Made by a program: the position numbers and the translations under genes. DNA of 64,000 nucleotides from Ascaphus truei (Eukaryota > Chordata > Amphibia > Anura > Ascaphidae). The stretch covers positions 1,055,353 to 1,119,352 of the forward strand of contig CM071569.1 in NCBI GenBank assembly GCA_036426205.1, in the 5' to 3' direction. Under the pieces are notes generated by a model, which saw nothing but the letters and a program-made list of their open reading frames with translations, searched no databases and was not told where the DNA came from. Positions 11,640-24,179 of the stretch are shown piece by piece. The first letter of the stretch is position 1. The number at the start of each line of letters is the position of its first letter.

Positions 11640-14600
11640 CACCAGACGATCCTTCGAGGCCGCTGGATTAACTTCAGTTCCACTCAGAGATCCTTCTCGA
11701 TGAGCCGCTTGGAATTACTGCATCACCAGACGATCCCCTCTGAAGCCGCTGGCTTACTGCAGTCATCAGAACGATCCCTCTGAGGCGCGCTCAGATTCTG
11801 CAGTCAACCATACAATCCTTGCTGGAGCCGTGGTTACTGCAGTCACCGACGATCCTTCTGAGAGCCGCTGGATTACTGCATCACCAGACCATCCCTCTGA
11901 GAGCCGCTGGATGTTTTACTGCATTACCAGACATTCCTACTGACGAGCCGCTGGATTACTGCAGTACCTAGAAACCGCATCCCTCTAGAGCAGCTGGAAT
12001 TACTCTGCGTTACCAGACGATCCTCTGAGAGCCTGTCTGGATTCTGCAGTTCGCGAGACGATCCTCTGAGAGCCACCCCACAACACCCAAACTGGATTAC
12101 TGCAGTCACCAGACGTCCTCTAGAAGCCGCTGGATCTTGCGTTACCAGATCGATCCTTCTGATAGCCGCTGGATTACTGCAGTTATCCAGTACGATCCCT
12201 GCTGAGGCGCCGCTGAATTACTGCAGTTACCAGACGATCCCTTCTAGAGCGCTGATACCTGCATCACCAGCCGATCCTTCCTGAGTCCGCTGGATTACGT
12301 GCATCACCAGACGATCCTTCTGAAGAGTCCGCTTGGGATTACTGCATTACCAGACGATCCCTCTGAGAGCCGTCTGGATTACTGCAAGTCACAACATCCC
12401 TCTGAGACCCGCTGGATTACTGCGTTACCAGACGATCCTTTCTGAGAGCCGTCTGGATTAACTGCACGTCACCAGAAAACGATCCTTCTCGAGCCGCGGG
12501 ATTACTGCAGTTACCAGACAATCCTCTGATCGCCCTGGTTACTGATTTACCAGACGATCCTCTTGAGAGCCGCGGTTACGTTGCAGTTCCAGACGATCTT
12601 CTGAGAGCCTCGGGGATTACTGCAGTCAACCAACGATCCTTCTGATAGCGCGGGATTACGCTTCACCATACGATCACTCTGAGCGCGCTGATTAGCTGTG
12701 TACCAGACCATCCCTCGGAGCCGCTGGTACTGCATTACCAGACGATCACCTCTGGTGAGACGTCGAATTACTGCAGTCCACACAGAACCGCCTTTGAAGT
12801 CCTCTGGGATTCATGCATCACCAAGACTCCTCGTGAGAGCGCTGGATTACGCAGTCACCAGTACGATCCTCCTGAAGCCGCTGGATTACTGCAGTTCCAG
12901 ACGATCCCTCTGAGGCCCGCTGAATACTGCACGTTACCAGACGATCCTTCTGAGGCCGCTGATTTCTGCAGTCACCAGACGATCCTTCTGAAGAGCCGCT
13001 GGATTACTCTGCATTCACCAACATCCTTCTGATGATCCGTCATGAATTACTGCATTCCGACAATCCTTCTGAGACCGCTGAACTTACTGTGAGTCGTACG
13101 TCTCTGAACGCATTAGCTAGTCCAGACTCCCTCTGAAGCCGTGAACGTCCAGACCTGGCGCTGATTATCTGCAGTCACCAAACGACTCCTTCTGAGAGCC
13201 GCTGATTAACCTCATTTATACGCATACGATCCGTCGAGCAGCCGCTGTGATTACGGCCAGTCACCAGACACGATCTTCTGGTGAGCCGCTGGATACTGCA
13301 GTTTCCAGACGATCCTTCTGAGAGCCGCTGGATTACTGCAGTCACCAACGATCCTTCTGAAGCCGCTGATTACTGCGTTACAGACAATCCTTCTGAGAGC
13401 TGCTGATTACTGCATTACCAGACATTCCTTCTGAGAGCCGCGGTTACTGCAGTTCCCAGACGATCCTTCTGAAGCCGCTGATTAACTGCAGTTACCAGAC
13501 GATCCTCTGAAGCCGCTGGATTACTGCAGTACAGACGTCCTCTGAGAGACGGCTTGATTACTGCAGTCACCAGACGATCCTTCTGAACCCGCTGATTACT
13601 GCAGTTACCAGACGTCCATCTGATAGACCTCTGGATTACTGCAGTCACCAGACACGATCCTTCTGAGAGCCGCTGGATTACTGGCAGTCACCAGAACGAT
13701 CCTTCTGAGAGCCGCTGGATTACTGCGTTACCAACAATCCTTCTGACAGCGCTGGATTACGCAGTTACCAGACGATCCTCTGAGAGCCGGCTGATTACTG
13801 CATTACCAACATCCCTCTGAGAGCCTTCTGGATTACTGCAGTTACCAGAACATCTTCTGAGAGCCGCTGGATTACTGCTCACCAGACGATCCTTCTGAAG
13901 TCGCTGGATTTACTGCAGTTACCAGACAATCCTCTGAGAGCCGCTGTATTACTGGTGTTACCAGACGATCCTCTGAGAGCCGCTGGATTACTGTAGTTAC
14001 CAGACGATCCTCTGAGAGCCCGCTGGCTTCCATTACTGCAGTCCACCAGACGATCCTTCTGAGAGCCGCTGGATTACTGCAGTTACCAGACGATCTTCTG
14101 AGGAGCCGCTGGATTACTATCAGTTACCAGACGATTCCCTCTGAGAGCCGCTATTACTGCAGTCCACAACGATCCTCTGAGAGCCGCTGGATTACGCAGT
14201 CACCAGACAATCCTTCTGAGCTGCTGATTACTGTAGTTACCAGACAATCCCTCTGAGAGCCGCTGGATTACTGCAGTTACCAGACATCCCTCTGAAGCCG
14301 CTGGATTACTGCAGTTACCATACAATCCTTCTGAGACTCTGGATTCGTAGTTAACCAGACGATCCCTCTGAGAGCCGCTGATTACTACTGCAGTTACCAG
14401 ACGATCCTCTCTGAAGCCGCTGGATTTACTGCGTTACCAATGATCCTTCTGAGAGCCGCTGGATTACTGCCAGTCACCAACGTTCCTCTGAGAGCCGCTG
14501 GATTACTGCAGTTACCAGACGACTCCCTCTGAGAGCCGCTGATTACTGCATGTACCGCGATCCCTCTTTAAGCCGCTGGATACTGCAGTTAACCAGACGT

Positions 14601-17005
14601 CCCTCTGAGAGCCGCTGGATTGCTGCAGTCACCAGACGATCCCTCTGATAGACCGCTGGATTACTGCAGTCTCCAGAACATCCCTCTGAACGCAGCCGCT
14701 GGATTACTGCAGTTACCAACATCCTTCGAGAGCAGCTGGATTACTGCAGTTCCAGACATCCTTCTGAGAGCCGCTGGATTACGGCAGTTACCAGACGATC
14801 CCTCTGAGAGCCGCTGGATTACTGCAGTTACCAGACGATCCCCTCTGAAGGCCCCTGGATTACTGCAGTTTACCAGACGATCCCTCTGGAGCCGCGATTA
14901 CTGCAGTCACCAGACGATCCCTCTGAGAGCCGCTGGATTAACTGCGTTACCAGACGTTCTTCTGAAGCCCGCGGCTTACTGCTGTCAACCATACGATCCC
15001 TCTGAGAGCCGCTGGATTACTGCAGTCACCAGACGATCCTCTGAGAGCCGCTGGATTACTGCATTCCACCAACGAGACCCCTGAGAGCCCTGATACTGCA
15101 GTTACCAGACGATCCCTCGAGAGCCGCTGGATTACTGCAGTTACCAGACGATCCTTCTGAAGCCGCTGGATTACTGCAGTTACCAGACGATCCATTCTTA
15201 GAGCCGCTGGTTACTTGCAGTCATCTATACGATCCCTCTGAGAGCCGCTGATTACTGCAGTTCCCAACATCCTTCTGAGAGCCGCTGGATTAACTGCAGT
15301 TACCAGACATCCTTCTGAGAGCCGCTGGATTACTGCAGTCACCAATGATCCTCTGAGAGCCTCTGGATTACTGCAGTCACTAGACATCCCACCCTCTTGA
15401 GAGCCGCTGGATTACTGCAGTTACCAATGATCCCTCTGAAGCCGCTGGATTACTGCAGTCCACCAGACGATTCCTCAGAGAGCCTGCTGATTACTGCAGT
15501 CACCAGATTGATCCTTCTGAAGACTGCTGGATTACTGCAGTCACAGACGATCCCCTCTAGAGCCGCTGTATTACTTACTTGCTATTACCATCACAATCCT
15601 TCTGAGAGCCGCTGATTACTGCATTCACCGAGATACCTTCTGAAGCTGCTGGATTACTGCAGTCACCAGACGATCCCTCTGGAGATCCGCTGGATTACTG
15701 CAGTCACCACGATCCCTCTGAGAGCCTGATTACTGCAGTCCCAGATGATCCTTCTGAGAGCCGCTGGATTACTGCAGTCACTAGACGATCCCTCTGAGAG
15801 CCGCTGGATTACTGTCAGTTACCAGATATCCCTTGAGAGCCGCTGGATTCTGCAGTCCCACCAACGATTCCTCAAAGCCTGCTGGATACGAGTCACCAGA
15901 CGATCCCTCTGAGAGCCGCTGATACTGCAGTTACCAGACGATCCTTCTGAGAGCCGCTGATTACTTCAATTACAGACGATCCTCGGAGAGCCTGCTGATT
16001 ACTGCAGTCACCAGACGATCCCTCTGAGAGCCGCTGGATTACGCGTTACCAGACGTCCCTCTGAGAGCCGTGGATTTACTGCAGTCACCAGACGATGCCT
16101 TCTGAGAGCCGCTGGATTACTGCAGCACCAGACGATCCTTCTGAAGCCGCTGGATTACTGCGTTACCAGACGATCCCTCTGAGGCCGCTGGATTACTGCA
16201 GTAACCAGATGAATCCTTCTGAGAGCTCTGGATTACTGCATCCCCCAGACGATCCTTCTGAGAGCCGGTGGAATTACTGCAGTACCACAGACCTATCTGA
16301 GAGCCCGCTGGATTACTGCAGTCACCAGACGATCCCTCTGAGAGCCGCTGGATTACTGCAGTCACCAGATGATCCTTCTGAGAGCTGCTGGATTACTGCA
16401 GTCACCAGACGATCCCTCTGAGAGCCGCTGGATTACTGCAGTTACCAGACGATCCCTCTGAGAGCCGCTGGATTACTGCAGTCACCAGATGATCCTTCTG
16501 AGAGCCGCTGGATTACTGCAGTCACTAGACGATCCCTCTGAGAGCCGCTGGATTACTGCAGTTACCAGATGATCCCTCTGAGAGCCGCTGGATTACTGCA
16601 GTCACCACGATTCTCAGAGAGCCTGCTGGATTACTGCAGTCACCAGACGATCCCTCTGAGAGCCGCTGGATTACTGCAGTTACCAGACGATCCTTCTGAG
16701 AGCCGCTGGATTACTGCAGTTACCAGACGATCCCTCGGAGAGCCTGCTGGATTACTGCAGTCACCAGACGATCCCTCTGAGCCGCGGGATACTGCCGTAC
16801 AACACATCCTCTGAAGCCGCTGAATTACGCAGTCCACCAGACGATCCTTCTGAATCCGCTGGATTACTGCAGTACCAGACGATCTTCTGAGAGCCGCTGG
16901 ATTACTGCAGTTACCAGACATTTTAGACCCTTGATTACTGCTTCCAAACGACTCTGAGAGCGCTGATACTGCAGTCCAGACACGATCCCTTAGAGCGCGG
17001 GATTA
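11640..17005. repeat. 40-bp satellite array, about 130 copies, partly low-quality sequence
   Basis: The clean unit is exactly 40 bp, seen best at 16320-16600: GATTACTGCAGTCACCAGAC, then GATCCCTCTGAGAGCCGCTG. Clean copies alternate GTCACC/GTTACC and CCCTC/CCTTC. From 11.65 to about 16.1 kb, and again after 16.78 kb, nearly every copy carries one-base insertions and deletions scattered at random. That pattern fits uncorrected long-read sequence rather than biological divergence. Copy number and length should be treated as approximate. The ORFs here (up to 154 residues) are artefacts of the repeat. Confidence 0.95.
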
Positions 17006-17326
17006 CTGCAGTTCCAGCTCCGTCTGAATACACAGGGAGAAATCGCATGGAATTTGAGACCTAACTATATATATTAATCGTGGAAACTTGTTAATGAAGA
17101 CGCACTTTTCTAAATCAGCCACAATTTAACGCAACCATTGTTCTTCCGGGTGTTCCTGTGTCAGACACTGAAATTAAAGTAATATTTAGTGCGGTAATGT
17201 GACAGCGCTCAATGTATGGGAACAGATTTACCAGATTACTTTGACACATAATAAAGGATTCAATTTTCCTACAAAACATAGCGGCCTATAACTGAACATT
17301 TCAATGCTGGTTTAAAACGTGACTTT
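17006..17326. other. Gene-free spacer between two satellites
   Basis: About 320 bp of ordinary AT-rich sequence separating the 40-bp and 20-bp arrays. I see no gene or mobile-element signature in it. Confidence 0.6.
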
Positions 17327-18692
17327 GTTTCACCGACCGTACTCACAATACACTGACCGTTCTAACAATACACTGACCGTACTAACAATACACTGACCGT
17401 ACTCACAATACACTGACCGTACTAACAATACACTGACCGTTCTAACAATACACTGACCGTACTAACAATACACGACCGTACTCACATCACACGACTGTAC
17501 TACACTAATGACGTACTCAAATCCTGACCGTACCGATACCGTACACACACTACCGACTAACGACCGACTCACAATCACTCTGACCGTCACAACAATACAC
17601 ATGACCGTACTCCAATACCTGACCGTACTCACAATACAACCGTACTCACAATACACGTACCGTACTCACAACCTGACCGTACTAACAATACACTGACCGT
17701 ACTCACAATACACCGACCGTCTCACAATAAACACTGACCGTACACTCACAAACACTGACCGGACTCACAACAACACTGACCGTACTACACAATACACGAC
17801 CGTCTCTCACAATACACTCGACGTACTCACAATACAATACACCGTACTAACAATACACTGACCGTACTCACATACAATGACCGACTCACAATACAATGAC
17901 CGTACTCACAATACACTGACCGTACTCACAATACAATGACCGTACTCACAATACACTGACCGTACTCACAATACACTGACCGTACTAACAATACACTGAC
18001 CGTACTCACAATACACTGACCGTACTCACAATACACTGACCGTACTCACAATAAACACTGACTCAACTCACAATACACGACCGACTCACAATACACTGAC
18101 CGTCACCACATCACTGACCGTACTCACATACACTGACACCGTACCGCTCACAATACAACTGACCGTACTCACAATACACTGAACCGACAAATACACTGAC
18201 CGTACTCACAATACACTGACCGTACTCACAATACACTGACCGTACTCACAATACAATGACCGTACTCACAATACACTGACCGTACTCACAATACACTGAC
18301 CGTACTCACAATACACTGACCGTACTCACAATACACTGACCGTACTCACAATAAATGACCGTACTCACAATACAATGACCGTACTCACTACACTGACCGT
18401 ACCTCACATACCTGACGTACTCACATACAAACGACGTACTCACATACACTGACCGTACTCAACAATACACTGACCGTACTCACAATACACTGACCGTACT
18501 CACAATACACTGACGACTCACAATCTAACACAACACTACAATACCGGACTCACAATACACTGACCGTACTCACAATACACTGACCGTACTCACAATACAC
18601 TGACCGTACTCACAATACACTGACCGTACTCACAATACACTGACCGTACTCACAATACACTGACCGTACTCACAATACAATGACCGTACGGC
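17327..18692. repeat. 20-bp satellite array, about 68 copies
   Basis: The unit CTGACCGTACTCACAATACA is 20 bp. Clean stretches (17890-18060, 18190-18350, 18550-18680) alternate with short noisy stretches carrying random indels (17470-17860, 18060-18180, 18380-18540). Variants TTCTAACA and ACTAACA dominate the left edge. As in the 40-bp array, the noise looks technical. Confidence 0.95.
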
Positions 18693-18726
18693 CATCCTGG
18701 GCACGTATGGAAGCTCTGTAATTATA

Positions 18727-18955
18727 GTGCAGGGCAGGCCAACTCCAGTCCTCAAGGGCCACCAACAGGTCAGGTTTTCAGGATATCCTTGCTTCAGCAC
18801 ATGAGGCTCAATCAGTGGCTCAGTCAATGACAGTCAATGACTGAGCCACTGATTGCACCACTTAGCCACTGATTGCGCCACCTGTGCTGAAGCAGGGATA
18901 TCCTTAAAACCTGACCTGGCCATTACGGACTGGAGTTGGCAACCCCTGCACTAGA
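18727..18955. mobile_element. Palindromic MITE, GCCAACTCCAGTCC family
   Basis: Left end 'TAGTGCAGGGC...GCCAACTCCAGTCC'; the right end is its inverse, 'GGACTGGAGTTGGCAACCCC' followed by TGCACTA. The interior is a near-continuous palindrome: 'CAGGATATCCTTGCTTCAGC' faces 'GCTGAAGCAGGGATATCC', around a centre at about 18831-18838 (CAATGACAGTCAATGAC). The element has no coding capacity. It is related in sequence to the copies at 5.6, 23.7 and 59.1 kb, which have CTCAAC ends. A target-site duplication is not clear. Confidence 0.85.
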
Positions 18956-18956
18956 A

Positions 18957-19300
18957 CAGGGGGGCGCAAACTTTTTAGTCTGCGCCCCCGCCCCCCCCCC
19001 CCCCCCCCCCCCCCGCCCCCCTTACCTTGTCACCGGCGTTTCTGGCGTCGTATAACACTGCATTGCTATGGCGGTCACCAGAAGCTGCCGGAGATCAGAT
19101 AAGGGAACTTACAGAGGTCTCGCACGCGCACCGCCAGCATTTAATTTAAATGCTTTGGGGAAGAGAGCGGGGCCTCTGTAAGCGCCATGCCCCCACCCTC
19201 CCCCCCCCCCCCAAAATTTTGTGCCCCCCGTTTGCGCCCCCCAGCGGTGCGCAAACTGGGGGGTGCCAAATTATTTAGGGGGGGGGCGCAGGCTGTGCGG
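18957..19300. mobile_element. hAT-like MITE ends with GCGCAAACT, two abutting termini
   Basis: A terminus CAGGGGGGCGCAAACT starts at 18957. Near 19230 an inverted 'CGTTTGCGCCCCC' closes a roughly 285-bp unit. A second same-sense terminus, CAGCGGTGCGCAAACT, begins at 19242 directly against it. The region contains a C homopolymer (about 18991-19014). Similar termini occur at 20470 and, inverted, at 63602-63623. CAGNGG ends are typical of hAT elements. I cannot pair them with certainty. Confidence 0.5.
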
Positions 19301-19517
19301 CGAAACCTGGGGGCGGGCAGAGCAGTGCACGGGCGGGCGAGCGAGCAGCTGAAGCTCCGTGCTGAGGCTGCTCCCTGTGCTTACAGAGGGGACGGGGCGT
19401 CTCTCTGCACACAGACACAAGCCCTCCTTCTCTTCCTGTCTGTGTACTCGCTCCAGTGCTCAGCAGCGTGGGGGACCGAGCATGCAGTACAGTAGTAGTA
19501 ATTTAACCTGAGGGGGG

Positions 19518-20470
19518 GGGGGGGTGTTGTGATATGAGTGTGTGTGTTGTGATTGAGTGTGTGTGTTGTGATTGTGTGTGTTGTGATTGTGTGTGTGTTG
19601 TGATTGTGTGTGTTGTGATGTGTGTGGTGTGTGTTGTGATTGTGTGTGCGTTGTGATATGAGTGTGTGTTGTGATTGTGTTTGTGTCTTGATATGAGTGT
19701 GTGGTGTGTGTGTGTGGTGTGTGTTGTGATTGTGTGTGTGTTGTGATTGAGTGTGTGTTGTGATTGTGTGTGTGTGTGTTGTGATTGAGTGTGTGTTGTG
19801 ATTGAGTGTNNNNNNNNNNNNNNNNNNNNNNNNNNNNNNNNNNNNNNNNNNNNNNNNNNNNNNNNNNNNNNNNNNNNNNNNNNNNNNNNNNNNNNNNNNN
19901 NNNNNNNNNNNNNNNNNNNNNNNNNNNGGGAAACCGCAGAGCACCGAAACACAGCCCGACTACACACGCAAGATGTTGTGTCTGTGTTGATTGTGTTTGT
20001 GTGTGGTGTGTTGTGTGTGGTGTGTGTGTGTGTTGTGATTGAGTGTGTGTTGTGTCTGTGTTGGTTGTGATTGTTTGTGTTGTGATTGAGTGTTGGTTGT
20101 GATTGTTTGTGTGTGTTGTGATATTGAGTGTGGTGTGTGTGTTGTGATATTGAGTGTGGTGTGTGTTGTGATATGAGTGTGTGGTGTGTGTTGTGATTGA
20201 GTGTGTGTTGTGTGTGTTGTGATTGTGTGTGTGTTCTGATTGAGTGTGAGTTGTGATATGAGTGTGTTCTGATTGTGTGTTAGTGTGTGTCTGTTGATTG
20301 AGTGTGTGTTGTGTCTGTGTTGGTTGTGATTGTGTGTGTTGTGATTGAGTGTGTGTGTGTTGTCTGTGTTGGTTGTGATTGATTGTGTGTTGTTTCTGGG
20401 TGTGTGTATGTTGTGATTGAGTATGTGTGCTGTGTCTGTGTTGTGATTGTGTGTATGGGTGTTCTGATTG
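19518..20470. repeat. TG-rich microsatellite, TGTGTGTTGTGATTGAG-type
   Basis: Variants of 'GTGTGTTGTGATTG' repeat throughout on both sides of an assembly gap. Frames on the minus strand give repetitive His-Asn-Thr-Gln peptides, which are artefacts. Immediately right of the gap, 'GAAACCGCAGAGCACCGAAA' (19931-19950) is a short non-repeat island before the TG-rich sequence resumes. Confidence 0.93.
19810..19927. other. Assembly gap, 118 N
   Basis: A run of 118 unknown bases inside the TG microsatellite. The length is not the conventional 100, so it may be an estimated gap size. Confidence 0.99.
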
Positions 20471-20929
20471 AATGCAGCGGTGCACAAACTGGGGGGGTGT
20501 ACGCGCTTGGGGAGACAAACAAAATTAACTTTGAAGCACGCTCAGCAGCAGTCAATGCACACACGCGCACACACACACACAGTCACGCTGTTTTTGTGGG
20601 TGAATTAACAAGCCTATTCACATCACCCAAGTGTCATTAGGTTGTCCCTGCAACAGACTTGTATAATCCTTAATTGGACTGCACAATAGTTTTCTATTTT
20701 TGGGATATTACCGATCTGGAATCAGACGAAAGGAGAATGCACCAGTCAAAAAAACAGTGACATGAACGTCAGATCAGTGAGTTGACAGACCTGTGGTTAA
20801 ATGTCCTGTTTTGTCTATAGATTACGCCAGCATAACAGAACTCAGCATTCTAGTCTTTGCACACACAAACAATAATAATAGGACATAATACTTAAAAGTT
20901 AATATGGTTCACTGGGTGGTTTTATCTGG

Positions 20930-21024
20930 ATAGGTCCTTCTCTCATACATATATCTGATTTGCAAAGGTTCTTTCTTAAGTGGTCCCCAATATAATCAGA
21001 TATATGTATGAGAGAAGGACCTAT
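20930..21024. repeat. Perfect 30-bp inverted repeat (hairpin)
   Basis: Bases 20930-20959 are an exact reverse complement of 20995-21024, with a 35-nt loop. The left arm begins ATAGGTCCTTCTCTCATA. No transposon ends are evident outside the arms. A perfect 30-bp stem could be a recent fold-back insertion or a small hairpin-RNA template. Nothing further is supported. Confidence 0.85.
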
Positions 21025-21692
21025 CAAACAGTATACTGACGCACTTGACACGCTATATTGATAACGGATTCACTCATTACGATATAATTATCGTTAAATT
21101 GGATTTCTTCCACCTACACATCTCCAGCTTGTCTCCAGTACTGCATTCCACAACAGGAATAGCGTAAATGTTCTCTGTGTAGGTTGAAGGTGGGTGTGCT
21201 GTACCCAACCTTCTGAACAAAAACTCCCCAACATTAAACAAATGGACTGTTCTTGTAGTTTGGTCCCTGCGATACCAATTTCTAAAATAGCTGTACAGGG
21301 GAAACAAGTCCCAGTGAAGTGTCTGGAGTACTGTACGTCTTCCTTCGCTGCACGCCAAGTGCAAATTTTAGCATTAGAGCTCCAGTGAAGCACATTAGTG
21401 TTAATTAATAATAATTAAGCGTATGAGGAAGAAGAAGAGTTCAGGCTGCAATCTCCAGTAGCCATGGTGATGCCCTGATTATAACTTTAGGACCTACTTT
21501 TTTTCAAACATGAGCCTTTTTGAATGCTAGAGGGGCTTGCGTCGCATTTCAACTATAAATCGCACACGTAAAGACGTTGCCCTGTCATACAAGTCTGCTG
21601 ATCCCACTAATACTTATAGAGGAGATCTCACAGACTCCAAATACCAGGGATAGACAAATAGGACACTGGCTCCTTGTATGTTACAAAGTATA

Positions 21693-22745
21693 AGCCTTGG
21701 TCAATGACCCGGTGTATTCTAACATGATTTAAGTGTTCCAATGACCCGGTGTATTCTAACATGATTTAAGTGTTCCAATGGCTCGGTGTATTCTAACATG
21801 ATTTAAGTGTTACAATGGCTCGGTGTATTCTAATATGATTTAAGTGTTCCAATGGCTCGGTGTATTCTAACATGATTTAAGTGTTCCAATGACCCGGTGT
21901 ATTCTAACATGATTTAAGTGTTCCAATGGCTGGGTGTATTCTAACATGATTTAAGTGTTCCAATGGCTCGGTGTATTCTAACATGATTTAAGTGTTCCAA
22001 TGGCTCGGTGTATTCTAACATGATTTAAGTGTTCCAATGGCTCGGTGTATTCTAACATGATTTAAGTGTTCCAATGGCCCGGTGTATTCTAACATGATTT
22101 AAGTGTTCCAATAACCCGGTGTATTCTAACATGATTTAAGTGTTCCAATGACCCGGTGTATTCTAACATGATTTAAGTGTTCCAATGGCCCGGTGTATTC
22201 TAACATGATTTAAGTGTTCCAATGGCTGGGTGTATTCTAACATGATTTAAGTGTTCCAATGGCTGGGTGTATTCTAACATGATTTAAGTGTTCCAATGGC
22301 CCGGTGTATTCTAACATGATTTAAGTGTTCCAATGCCCCGGTGTATTCTAACATGATTTAAGTGTTCCAATGGCCCGGTGTATTCTAACATGATTTAAGT
22401 GTTCCAATAACCCGGTGTATTCTAACATGATTTAAGTGTTCCAATGGCTGGGTGTATTCTAACATGATTTAAGTGTTCCAATGACCCGGTGTATTCTAAC
22501 ATGATTTAAGTGTTCCAATGGCCCGGTGTATTCTAACATGATTTAAGTGTTCCAATGGCCCGGTGTATTCTAACATGATTTAAGTGTTCCAATGACCCGG
22601 TGTATTCTAACATGATTTAAGTGTTCCAATGGCCCGGTGTATTCTAACATGATTTAAGTGTTCCCATAACCCGGTGTATTCTAACATGATTTAAGTGTTC
22701 CAATGGCCCGGTGTATTCTAACATGATTTAAGTGTTCCAATGGTT
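21693..22745. repeat. 37-bp minisatellite, about 28 copies, very homogeneous
   Basis: The unit is 37 bp: a nearly invariant part, GGTGTATTCTAACATGATTT then AAGTGTTCCAAT, followed by a short variable block (GACCC, GGCTC, GGCTG, GGCCC, AACCC or GCCCC). Almost all differences between copies fall in that block. Unlike the satellites at 11.6-18.7 kb this array shows essentially no indel noise. Confidence 0.95.
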
Positions 22746-23698
22746 GGGTTCCATTTTTTCAAGAATCTACACAATACATAAATGTATTTACATTGAAAAA
22801 TGTTTTGTTTGTTTGCATGACATTACCCAGAATCCCTAGCTGCAGTGGAAGCACTGAATGCTAAGAGGTAATGGGGAAAGGCAGTGATGCAGTCCTGTCT
22901 GAGACGTCCATGTGATCACAAGGGATATTTGTATTTGCTTTATATGAAATAACATCTTGGAACCCAAAACACAATATATATAAGAACATGGTGCATTGTG
23001 TATATTCAGCTTGTGGTTAGTACAGCATGTGGTTAGTACGACCACTTACTCAGGGAGCACTTTGTGTCGTCATTGAATCCCAGGACAGCAAACCACTGGA
23101 AGATTTGACACTAAAATGCTGTTCGTGGATCACCAGGATCACAAAGGAAACTGTAGAAGTAGGCCTCTGCTTGTACATAAGAAATGCAGACGGTAACATG
23201 ATAGGGAAATGTTAATGCTTGTTTTTGGCAGAATAAATAACATTTAATATAACAATGTAATATTTGATAGCTTGTAGTGTAGGAAGCTCAGATGTTAAAT
23301 GCAAAACACGGGTCTCTTGGGAGATTAATCCATCGAGTTCCAGTGGGAGCACGTCCATCTGGCGGTTAAGAGGTCAATGTCTTTTAATTAAAAAAATAAC
23401 ATATATAAAATTCCTTGATTTACAGCACTTGGTAACTTCATACCCGTCCAAGGTTGAAGATGGAAAGGTTTTATTTGAGTGGGTTTGCAAAAAGCTTTGT
23501 TTATTACAACAGCACTTTCAATATCATCAAAAGGGTCGCCAAGTGCAGTAAAAACTTTGGTCTGTAGGTCAATCCTATAAAATGTGACCAACAATTCCAA
23601 TCGTCCTGAGCTCTCCTGCGGAGGAGGCACCGTTTGTGTAAACCCACCAGTGTATTAGCTGTATGTTCCTTTCTAATACGAAGGGGGGTGGGTGAAGG

Positions 23699-23853
23699 CA
23701 GGGGGGCTCAGCTCCACTCCTCAAGACCCCCCCAACAGGTCATGTGTTCAGTCTATCCCAGCTTCAGCACAGGTGGCTCAATAAGTGGCTATCCTGAAGG
23801 GATAAAAACCGGCCCTGTTGGGGGGTCTTGAGGACTGGAGTTGAGCCCCTCTG
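23699..23853. mobile_element. Palindromic MITE, CAGGGG...CTCAAC family, copy 2
   Basis: Starts CAGGGGGGCTCAGCTCCACT and ends 'GACTGGAGTTGAGCCCCTCT'. The interior shares 'CAGCTTCAGCACAGGTGGCT' with the other copies, here in a shortened palindrome of about 155 bp. A G homopolymer at 23863-23876 and a GC-rich unit follow, ending near 24175 with 'AGTTTGCGCGCCCCC', again resembling a GCGCAAACT-type end. Confidence 0.7.
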
Positions 23854-24179
23854 AGTTTTCTGGGGGGGGGGGGGGGGCACGGCGTTGCAGAGGCCCCGCA
23901 CTCTTCCCCCAAGGCATTTTAATTTAATGCTGGGGGATCGAGTGAGGCCGCTGCAACTCTAAGCGTACCTTCAGTCTGCCGGTGTCAGGACTCGTGTCCA
24001 TGGCAACGCGGCGTCAAATGACTATGCGTGGTCATGTGATGTCACACGCGTCAAATGACATCGCGGGTCACCTGGTTTCATGCCGCTCGAGGTAAGTGGG
24101 GTGGGGGGCGCACACCGGAGCAGAACAGGCAGAACAGGCAGAGGGGGCGCAGCAAAAAAAGTTTGCGCGCCCCCGAGTT

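Noticed and set aside
18727..18955. An exact 8-bp target-site duplication for this palindromic MITE
   Set aside because: The octamers next to CAGGG and CCCTG (TTATAGTG and CACTAGAA) do not match, so no TSD is claimed.
19381..20576. Minus-strand frames up to 352 residues rich in His, Thr, Gln and Asn
   Set aside because: They translate the TG microsatellite and run through the 118-N gap.
21693..22745. CRISPR-like array (constant repeat with variable short block)
   Set aside because: The variable part is only 5-6 bases, there is no spacer of normal length, and the context is a vertebrate genome; it is a minisatellite.
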